From the NCBI GenBank assembly GCA_023415845.1, contig JAEZJB010000418.1, positions 1-7,946 on the forward strand: a DNA stretch of 7,946 nt. Reading direction: 5' to 3'. The DNA comes from Chloroflexota bacterium. Lineage in GTDB: Bacteria; Chloroflexota; Chloroflexia; Thermomicrobiales; UBA6265. This document shows positions 1 through 4,784 of this stretch, piece by piece. The notes under the pieces were generated by a model. It was given only the letters and a program-made list of their open reading frames with translations, ran no database searches and had not been told where the DNA came from. Numbering within the stretch: position 1 is the stretch's first letter; each line of letters opens with the position of its first letter. Both the position numbers and the translations under genes were made by a program.

Positions 1-2
1 CA

Positions 3-569
3 CAGCTCCCCTGGCAGGCGATGTGGGTCTTTCCGGCCGGATTGCCCACACATATGCCGCTGTTGGCGATTGGGGAGAACCCCACGGTCCGAAGACGCTA
101 TGAAAAGGTTCAAGCCGTCTTCGCCGAGGCTGGCCGTAGCGACCTCTACGAAGACCTGCTGGCGGCCACCGGGTACGGCGACCTGACCCACGACGACGTT
201 CTCGCCTTCTGGGAAGCCACCGCGACAGCGTTCGACCGGGCATCACCATATTCCGCGCGAGCTACGTCCTTTTTCGCGTCCGACATCAGTCCGGTCGCCC
301 GGCCCATCTCGATTGATGGCACGTTCGCAGCCATCGAAGCAGGACATCATCGGGAAGCACTCTTCTGGCTGGTCGCCACCCAGGCGCGTAGCCTGGCGAT
401 CATCGAGGAAGTCGCTCCCGAGGCAATTGACGACCGGCTTCAGGAGAATTTCCTTGCGCTCCTCAACCGCCTGGGCCTCGCGACCGCAGGCGAGAGGGCA
501 GCGAAGTCGGCCGCCATTGTGGCGCTGCTGCCTGCAATCGAGGAATTCAGCCTGGGCCTGATTGCATGA
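3..569 (+). CDS. Hypothetical helical protein, probably 5'-truncated by the window edge
   Basis: I do not recognise this gene with certainty. The frame is open back to the first bases of the window, so the true start may lie outside it. ATGs at 21 and 54 are possible internal starts, but neither has a strong ribosome site. From the ATG at 21 the product is 182 residues, mostly amphipathic helix and rich in Ala, Glu and Leu. An aromatic/proline stretch (WVFPAGLPTHMPLL) lies near the visible N-terminus, and a segment GHHREALFWLVATQAR lies in the second half. There is no signal peptide or membrane segment. The pattern weakly recalls the helical C-terminal part of nucleotidyltransferase-type proteins, in which case the catalytic domain would lie upstream of the window. 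That is a guess from style. Its stop overlaps the next start as ATGA (566-569), so the two genes are probably translationally coupled. Confidence 0.6.
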   Translation, partial: QLPWQAMWVFPAGLPTHMPLLAIGENPTVRRRYEKVQAVFAEAGRSDLYEDLLAATGYGDLTHDDVLAFWEATATAFDRASPYSARATSFFASDISPVARPISIDGTFAAIEAGHHREALFWLVATQARSLAIIEEVAPEAIDDRLQENFLALLNRLGLATAGERAAKSAAIVALLPAIEEFSLGLIA

Positions 570-937
570 TGGACGCGTCTTCGAACGAAACCGAGCGGTT
601 TTGGGCAATGGCCGATGCCATGGTTCGCACGCATCGCATCGTGATCGACCGTCCCGCCGGATCGGCCCATCCCCGTTTCCCGGACACCCTCTATCCCTTC
701 GACTATGGGTATCTCGAAGGCACTGCGGCCCTGGACGGCGATGGTGTCGACTGCTGGGTTGGCTCACTGCCAGACCGCACGGTAACCGGCGTCATCGTCA
801 CGGTCGATACGACGAAGCAGGACACCGAGCTCAAGTGGTTGATTGGCTGCTCGGGGGATGACATGCAACGCGCCCTGGCGACGCACCAGACACACCAGCA
901 GGCGGCAATCCTCCTCCCGCGATTGCGTGGCGATTGA
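566..937 (+). CDS. Compact inorganic pyrophosphatase-like protein
   Basis: This 123-residue protein resembles the short family I (soluble) inorganic pyrophosphatase relatives. Visible motifs are RPAGSAHPRFPD (29-40), YPFDYGYLEGT (43-53) and DGDGVDCWVGS (57-67). The last corresponds to the metal-binding signature D-G-D-P-L-D-V-L of true pyrophosphatases, with all three Asp kept (57, 59, 62). Asp81 and Asp86 have the same five-residue spacing as the later metal-binding Asp pair of E. coli Ppa. Classical bacterial enzymes have about 175 residues. The missing C-terminal part normally supplies the Tyr-Lys phosphate-binding pair, so pyrophosphate hydrolysis is uncertain and another phosphoanhydride substrate is possible. 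The protein has no signal peptide and should be cytosolic. The start is ATG 566, inside the upstream gene's stop (ATGA). A second ATG follows directly at 569. The product ends at a TGA, but the same frame stays open beyond it to 1144. Confidence 0.82.
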   Translation: MMDASSNETERFWAMADAMVRTHRIVIDRPAGSAHPRFPDTLYPFDYGYLEGTAALDGDGVDCWVGSLPDRTVTGVIVTVDTTKQDTELKWLIGCSGDDMQRALATHQTHQQAAILLPRLRGD

Positions 938-1191
938 TCGTCCTCCACCAGCCGAAGCGACCACTGCCACGAGCCCGCGAACGTACAGCCAATCTGCCAA
1001 AGGGTGGCGGGAATCGAGCCGCTCGATGCGTACGATGATATGCGGGACAAACGCTTGTCTCGCGCCATATCGCAGTGCGACGTCGAAGCCAGGTGTCGTG
1101 CTGATCGGGTATCTCGACGTATCGACAGGGTGACGGCCTCATGAATCCGCACGAACTCTGGCGCGAAAAGCCCATCAAATCAGCGAATGTC

Positions 1192-1215
1192 GAGTTTGTG
1201 AGTTTTTGAGTTTGT
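1192..1215. repeat. Three tandem 8-bp repeats, GAGTTT(G/T)T
   Basis: Three head-to-tail copies of an 8-bp unit occur at 1192-1199 (GAGTTTGT), 1200-1207 (GAGTTTTT) and 1208-1215 (GAGTTTGT), followed by GA. The first and third copies are identical, and the middle one differs by a single base. The block is AT-richer than the rest of the window and lies about 130 bases before the histidine phosphatase start. It may be an array of binding sites for a regulator, or a slippage-generated microsatellite. Nothing in the sequence decides between these. Confidence 0.75.
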
Positions 1216-1260
1216 GAAATGCGAATCACGGAAAGAGGCCAGATCCTCACCGGAAACTGG

Positions 1261-1274
1261 GTCGAGAATTCGAC
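1261..1274. repeat. Short inverted repeat GTCGA-N4-TCGAC upstream of the operon
   Basis: Perfect 5-bp arms GTCGA (1261-1265) and TCGAC (1270-1274) flank GAAT. The site lies just upstream of where a -35 element would sit for the putative -10 at 1298-1303. That placement suits a dimeric regulator. The arms are short, and GTCGA/TCGAC words are common in GC-rich DNA, so chance is a real alternative. Confidence 0.3.
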
Positions 1275-1294
1275 ATCTTCACCTGACCAGAAGA

Positions 1295-1303
1295 TGCTAG
1301 GCT
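1295..1303 (+). promoter_or_regulatory. Possible extended -10 promoter (TGC TAGGCT) for the phosphatase-MBL-peptidase operon
   Basis: TGC at 1295-1297 followed by TAGGCT at 1298-1303 resembles an extended -10 element. Transcription would begin near 1310, giving a leader of about 36 bases before ATG 1346. No good -35 hexamer is present at 16-19 bases upstream. The call therefore rests on the extended -10, on position in the only sizeable gap, and on the coupled genes downstream. Confidence 0.3.
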
Positions 1304-1345
1304 GCTCGCAGCAACCAACCGGACACTCGTTGGGAAGCATCGCGA

Positions 1346-2107
1346 ATGGGGGCAGAACCCGACGTGCGTAGATTCAACCGCTCCAGACCATCAACCCGGT
1401 TTTCCTTGCCGGTTGAAGGATCGACGCATCTCTACCTCATCCGCCATGGCCAGACCGAAGCGAACGTCCGGCATCGGCTTGCCGGGCATACCGACGTGCC
1501 ACTGGATGAACTTGGTGAGATCCAGGCCCGGCAGGTCGGTGAACGGATGCGGGCGATCGCCTTGCACAACGTCATTTCCAGCCCACTCCAGCGCGCCTTG
1601 CGCACGGCGAATGAGGTGGCCTTGCATCATCGCCTTGTTCCGCACGAAGACCACCGGTTGAAGGAGATGCATTTCGGGGTAGCCGAAAACCTCACCCTCA
1701 CCGAAGCTGCCCAACTCCACCCGGAAATCTTCACCATGGTCCAGGACCCCGGCATCGCCGACTTTGCCTGGCCCGGCGGTGACCGCCAATCCGATTTCCA
1801 CTCGCGAGTGTTCCGTGCGTTTGTCGACATCGCCCACCGGCATCGCGATTCGTCGTTGGCGCTGGTTGCGCACGGCGGCGTGATCGGCTCCATCGTCGCC
1901 CAACTCGACGGAGGATCACCCAACGATTACGAGACCTATCAGGTCGCCAACTGCAGCGTCACCCATATCGAGGTCACGCAGCACGGATCCCACCTCCATC
2001 TCGTCAACGACATCACGCACCTCGACGTGGTGCGCACCGAACCATTCACGTATGCCGATCCCGGCACACTTATCACGTCCAGCCATGCAAAGGATGAAAC
2101 GAAATGA
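1346..2107 (+). CDS. Histidine phosphatase superfamily protein (phosphoglycerate-mutase-like)
   Basis: This 253-residue protein belongs to the branch-1 histidine phosphatase superfamily, which removes phosphate through a phosphohistidine intermediate. The signature LIRHGQTEAN (31-40) supplies Arg33 and the phospho-accepting His34. SSPLQRALRTA (78-88) supplies the second Arg (83). RLKEMHFG (104-111) carries the likely acid Glu107, and LVAHGGVIG (173-181) carries the second catalytic His (176). The usual FGxWEG block reads FGVAEN, so the pocket may differ from well-known members. The substrate cannot be read from sequence; phosphosugars, nucleotides and cofactor intermediates (CobC-like) are all possible. 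ATG 1346 is preceded by GGGAAG (1332-1337) at good spacing, but it gives about 25 extra residues before the RHG strand. TTG 1406 is an alternative start. The protein appears cytosolic. It is the first gene of a coupled trio: its stop overlaps the next start as ATGA (2104-2107). Confidence 0.9.
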   Translation: MGAEPDVRRFNRSRPSTRFSLPVEGSTHLYLIRHGQTEANVRHRLAGHTDVPLDELGEIQARQVGERMRAIALHNVISSPLQRALRTANEVALHHRLVPHEDHRLKEMHFGVAENLTLTEAAQLHPEIFTMVQDPGIADFAWPGGDRQSDFHSRVFRAFVDIAHRHRDSSLALVAHGGVIGSIVAQLDGGSPNDYETYQVANCSVTHIEVTQHGSHLHLVNDITHLDVVRTEPFTYADPGTLITSSHAKDETK

Positions 2108-2889
2108 CAATGTCACTGACGGTACTCGGCGGAAGCGCCGCCTCGGTAGGGACGGGACAGGGCTGCGCCGGCTACCTGCTGGCGAGTGACACCACCCGCA
2201 TCATGCTCGACGCCGGTCCGGGCACGCTGCTGGAATTGCGCCGCCATACGGACTTCCGCACCCTCGACGCCGTCGTCATCTCCCACCTGCACGTCGACCA
2301 CATGCTCGATGCGGTCGCCATGCGTTTCTCCCTCGCCTACAACCCGGTTCGAACGGGCAAACGGGTCCCGCTGTTCCTCCCGCCAGGCGGCATCGATTTC
2401 TTCGACAAGCTGGCCGCGGTGTTCGCCACAGATGACGCGCCGGAGGATTTCTTCCGGCAGGTGTTCGAGATCGCCGAGTTCGATCCGGAGAGTCCACTGC
2501 AGATCGGCGATCTCACGCTTACGTTTGCGCCAACAGTCCACTTCATTCCCTGTTGGTCGATCCGCGTCAGCCCCACCGAGGGTGGAGACTTTTTCTACTC
2601 TGCCGACACCGGGCCATCTGCTGATCTGGCAGATATATCTGCAGGAACGGCGGTCGTCGCGATCGAAGCCACCACGCCCAACGGCAAGGAAGGCGCCCTG
2701 CCCTGGTCAAAGCGAGGACACCTCACCGCCACCGAGGCCGGCGAGCTTGCCGCCAGTGCCGGCGCATCGACCCTGGTCCTGACGCACATGTTCGAGGAGA
2801 ACGATCCAGTCCAGTCGCTCGCCGAGGCCAGCGCAGTGTTCACTGGTGAAATCGTGCGGGCGGTACCCGGCACGGTGGTGACATGGTGA
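2104..2889 (+). CDS. MBL-fold metallo-hydrolase, RNase Z/PhnP-like
   Basis: This 261-residue metallo-beta-lactamase-fold hydrolase has the binuclear metal ligands in the usual order: the HxHxDH motif as HLHVDH (61-66: His61, His63, Asp65, His66), His146 in PTVHFIP, Asp168 in YSADTGP and His228 in LVLTHM. The N-terminal LTVLGGSAASVGTGQGCAGYLL and DAGPG (36-40) match the RNase Z-like subgroup, which cleaves phosphodiesters. The segment RGHLTATEAGELAASAGA is also typical of that group. A tRNA 3'-processing exosite arm is not obvious, so a small phosphodiester or lactone substrate is at least as likely as tRNA. The start is ATG 2104, with AAAGGA at 2089-2094 nine bases upstream. The later ATG at 2110 is spaced less well. 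The gene overlaps the preceding stop (ATGA) and overlaps the next gene by seven bases, so the three products are probably made together. No signal peptide is seen. Confidence 0.92.
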   Translation: MTMSLTVLGGSAASVGTGQGCAGYLLASDTTRIMLDAGPGTLLELRRHTDFRTLDAVVISHLHVDHMLDAVAMRFSLAYNPVRTGKRVPLFLPPGGIDFFDKLAAVFATDDAPEDFFRQVFEIAEFDPESPLQIGDLTLTFAPTVHFIPCWSIRVSPTEGGDFFYSADTGPSADLADISAGTAVVAIEATTPNGKEGALPWSKRGHLTATEAGELAASAGASTLVLTHMFEENDPVQSLAEASAVFTGEIVRAVPGTVVTW

Positions 2890-3764
2890 CGCCCGAACTG
2901 GTCGATCTTCCTGGGGTGAGCATCGGGCATGCCACCCTGGAAGCTGATCGAACCGGCTGCACCGTCATCCTGTTCGACGAGCCCACTCTCACGGCAGTCG
3001 ACGTCCGCGGTGCCGCTCCGGGAACGCGGGAGCTCGACCTGCTGGCCCCAGGACAGGCGGTGCAGGCGGCGGATGCAATTCTCCTCAGCGGCGGCAGTGC
3101 GTTCGGGCTGCGCGCCGCCGAGGGTGTCGTCGCCGCGCTCAAGGAACATGGCAAGGGGTACCCCACGCCAGCGGGTCCAGTGCCGATCGTGCCGGCGGCG
3201 GTGATCTTCGACCTGGCAACCGGAAATCCTGTCGCACCAGACGTCGAGCATGGCCGACGCGCCGTCGAATCCGCCGTCTCCCTGTCGCGTGCAGCGCAAG
3301 GGGTGATCGGCGCTGGGACCGGGGCAACCTGGGGAGCGATTTCCGGGACACCGCGCCAGGGCGGAATCGGCATCAGCCAGGTCCAGGTCGAGCATGGAAC
3401 GGTCACCGCCGTGATCGTGCTGAACGCCTTTGGCAGCCTCACAGACGACCATCGCCAGACGCTGCTCGACACCAACCTCGCCGCCTTCGGCCCCGGCAGG
3501 GCGACCTCACTGATGTCTGTGATCACCGACATCCCCTGCGATCACGGCACCCTGCTCCGTATGTCGGTGGCGGCCCACGATGCCCTGGCCCGCAAGGTCA
3601 TTCCCGCCCACACCCTACTCGACGGTGACCTTGCGTTCGCCTCCACACTTGCTCGTGGGACCCGACCCGACCTGGTGACCAGCTTGCACCTCTGCCTCGC
3701 CACCGAGTTGGCGATGGAAGCGGCCATCGATCGTGCTGCCTATCCCACGTACCCGCCAGGATAG
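2883..3764 (+). CDS. P1 (DmpA/S58) family peptidase
   Basis: This 293-residue protein is an N-terminal-nucleophile hydrolase of the DmpA/P1 aminopeptidase family. The family self-cleaves into alpha and beta chains and removes N-terminal residues, in some members D- or beta-amino acids. Visible family blocks are VSIGHATLE (12-20), ILLSGGSAFGLRAAEGV (66-82), VPIVPAAVIFDL (100-111), GVIGAGTGAT (140-149) and AHDALARKVIPAHTLLDGDLAFA (231-253). The usual cleavage/nucleophile site NTTL-VVATDA reads ATSLMSVITDI here (207-217). Thr208 would be the nucleophile, with Ala207 replacing the customary Asn. Whether maturation still occurs is uncertain. The protein is somewhat shorter than many homologues but looks complete, with no signal peptide. 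ATG 2883 overlaps the previous stop. GTG 2886 is a close alternative, and no strong ribosome site is visible, consistent with translational coupling. It closes the trio. Confidence 0.92.
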   Translation: MVTPELVDLPGVSIGHATLEADRTGCTVILFDEPTLTAVDVRGAAPGTRELDLLAPGQAVQAADAILLSGGSAFGLRAAEGVVAALKEHGKGYPTPAGPVPIVPAAVIFDLATGNPVAPDVEHGRRAVESAVSLSRAAQGVIGAGTGATWGAISGTPRQGGIGISQVQVEHGTVTAVIVLNAFGSLTDDHRQTLLDTNLAAFGPGRATSLMSVITDIPCDHGTLLRMSVAAHDALARKVIPAHTLLDGDLAFASTLARGTRPDLVTSLHLCLATELAMEAAIDRAAYPTYPPG

Positions 3765-3786
3765 GTCAGGAGCTGGCAAAACCCGG

Positions 3787-3795
3787 TGCTACACT
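3787..3795 (+). promoter_or_regulatory. Extended -10 promoter motif TGCTACACT
   Basis: TG at 3787-3788, one base, then TACACT at 3790-3795 is a good extended -10 element. Transcription would start near 3802, giving a leader of about 54 bases to ATG 3856. The -35 region (about 3766-3772) is poor. The motif sits in the 91-base gap after the P1 peptidase and argues against the far-upstream GTG at 3733, which would precede the transcript start. Confidence 0.45.
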
Positions 3796-3808
3796 GAAAC
3801 CCACGTCT

Positions 3809-3848
3809 CAGGCAGGCGCTCCGAGTGTCTTGAATTCCAGGCAGGCGC
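3809..3848. repeat. 11-bp direct repeat CAGGCAGGCGC in the leader
   Basis: Two perfect copies lie at 3809-3819 and 3838-3848, offset by 29 bases, between the putative promoter and ATG 3856. The second copy contains AGGCAGG, the most likely ribosome site for the downstream gene. A 10-of-11 match also occurs inside that gene at 4030-4040, so the word may simply be frequent in this genome. Confidence 0.55.
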
Positions 3849-3855
3849 AACCGGC

Positions 3856-4722
3856 ATGACCCATCAACCCCTCCCCGGGGCCAGGCGCCCCACGATTCTG
3901 GCTGGAGCAGGCACCTCACCTTTTGGGTCTCTCGGCCATACCCTCCGGTCTGCGGAATCGCTCCAGTTCTTTGCGATCGACCTCGACCTCCGGCAGGCCC
4001 TGCTGATGCCGTCGCCGCAGGCCCTTGGGCAGGCAGGCGAAGGAAGCCTCGTCCGCGTCCGCAGCGTCTGGATTCCCGGCTCCATCACCGGCCCGCTGTC
4101 CACTTCGCGCACCGAAGCCCTGTGGACCGCCCTGCGGCACTCAGCCACGCACCTTGGTCTGCGCACGGTGGTCATTCCGCATCGATCCGAAGTCACGCGC
4201 GGAACCTGGCTCGGTCCCGAAGCACGGCGGATGTTCCGCGACGACAATCTGCGAAACGTTCGCCACGCCATCGGCGTCAGGGGCGCCCACATTCAGCGTG
4301 GTCATGAACACCTGCGGCACCTGCAGATGATCCGGCATTCGGCGGAGGAGTGGGATCTGGACCTCGCCCTCGACCTGACCGGCGATGTGCCGCATTATCT
4401 CGAAGCCGAGGCTGCGATCCTGCGCCTGATCAGCCGCCTCACGCTGGTCCGCATTCCGTCGTGGGTGTCCGCCAACGGTGAGCTCAACACTGCCGACCCG
4501 ATCTCGCGCCGGGTCATTTCGATCCTCGCAGACCAGGGGTACAGCGGCACCATCAGCATCGTTCCCATGCGGTCGCCCTGGCACCTGTCGTGGCAACCAC
4601 CGGCGCCAACCTCCAGCGAAGAGTGGACGCGAACCATGATCCTGGACCATTACGCCCGGCAGCGGAACGACGATACGTCGGTGCCGTATATCTCGCCGGA
4701 GATCTTCCGCGAATTCCCGTAG
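3856..4722 (+). CDS. Conserved-looking hypothetical protein, possible TIM-barrel (isomerase/epimerase-like)
   Basis: I do not recognise the family. From ATG 3856 the product is 288 residues, soluble, without signal peptide or membrane segments. This start is chosen because it follows both the extended -10 and an AGGCAGG site at 3839-3845. The in-frame GTG at 3733 would overlap the peptidase gene and add about 41 residues of low-complexity appearance. Alternating short hydrophobic strands and helices are visible: LRTVVIPHRSE (102-112), VRGAHIQRG (141-149), WDLDLALDLTGDV (166-178), then LTLVRIPSW and YSGTISIVP. This spacing, with His and Asp/Glu at strand ends, recalls sugar-phosphate isomerase/AP-endonuclease-type barrels. 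That is an inference without a diagnostic motif. The gene ends with TAG 63 bases before moeA. No terminator or clear promoter lies between them, so co-transcription with moeA is plausible. Confidence 0.78.
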   Translation: MTHQPLPGARRPTILAGAGTSPFGSLGHTLRSAESLQFFAIDLDLRQALLMPSPQALGQAGEGSLVRVRSVWIPGSITGPLSTSRTEALWTALRHSATHLGLRTVVIPHRSEVTRGTWLGPEARRMFRDDNLRNVRHAIGVRGAHIQRGHEHLRHLQMIRHSAEEWDLDLALDLTGDVPHYLEAEAAILRLISRLTLVRIPSWVSANGELNTADPISRRVISILADQGYSGTISIVPMRSPWHLSWQPPAPTSSEEWTRTMILDHYARQRNDDTSVPYISPEIFREFP

Positions 4723-4772
4723 CTTTCGCGCACCTGATCATCGGACCGGGCCGGAGGCTGCCGCTTGCCATC

Positions 4773-4780
4773 AGAAAGGA
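4773..4780 (+). promoter_or_regulatory. Ribosome binding site deciding the moeA GTG start
   Basis: AGAAAGGA at 4773-4780 is the clearest Shine-Dalgarno sequence near the moeA N-terminus. It lies four bases before GTG 4785. That spacing is short but usable, and it selects this GTG over longer upstream in-frame extensions that run into the preceding gene. Confidence 0.6.
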
Positions 4781-4784
4781 CAAC

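Larger units (their letters stand above)
938..1345. other. Intergenic stretch without a recognised gene
   Basis: This gap of about 400 bases holds no protein I can recognise in six frames. The frame of the upstream pyrophosphatase-like gene continues without a stop from 938 to the TGA at 1142-1144. Much of that stretch has G or C in third codon positions, as real genes here do. It could be a decayed gene or a 3' extension. A 22-codon ORF, ATG 1141 to TGA 1209, overlaps that stop as ATGA. An AGGGTGA about eight bases upstream could serve as its ribosome site. The right half is less GC-rich and carries tandem repeats (1192-1215), an inverted repeat (1261-1274) and promoter-like sequence for the downstream operon. 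No hairpin followed by a T-run was seen, so a standard terminator for the upstream pair is not evident. Confidence 0.5.

Noticed and set aside
843..1133. 96-codon plus-strand frame across the end of the pyrophosphatase-like gene
   Set aside because: Its third positions are less GC-biased than real genes here, it overlaps a supported gene in another frame, and the translation is Ser/Arg-rich without family features.
1301..1312. Palindrome-like GCTGC-TC-GCAGC as a terminator or operator
   Set aside because: It has no T-run and a loop too short for the full stem; such words are common by chance in this composition.
703..1340. Overlapping minus-strand frames (to 1152 and to 1340) spanning the intergenic gap
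   Set aside because: They run antisense into the pyrophosphatase-like gene, their translations are rich in Cys, Trp and Arg with no family pattern, and no ribosome site or promoter supports them.
2595..3452. 285-codon open frame on the minus strand
   Set aside because: It is opposite the MBL hydrolase and P1 peptidase genes and reflects their codon bias.
3756..3776. CCAG...CTGG pairing after the P1 peptidase gene as a terminator
   Set aside because: It has only four pairs, a long loop and no following T-run.
3733..3855. N-terminal extension of the 3856 gene from GTG 3733
   Set aside because: It overlaps the end of the P1 peptidase gene and lies upstream of the likely transcript start; ATG 3856 has better leader support.
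4590..4784. N-terminal extension of moeA upstream of GTG 4785
   Set aside because: It overlaps the preceding gene, and the MoeA family length and the AGAAAGGA site both point to GTG 4785.
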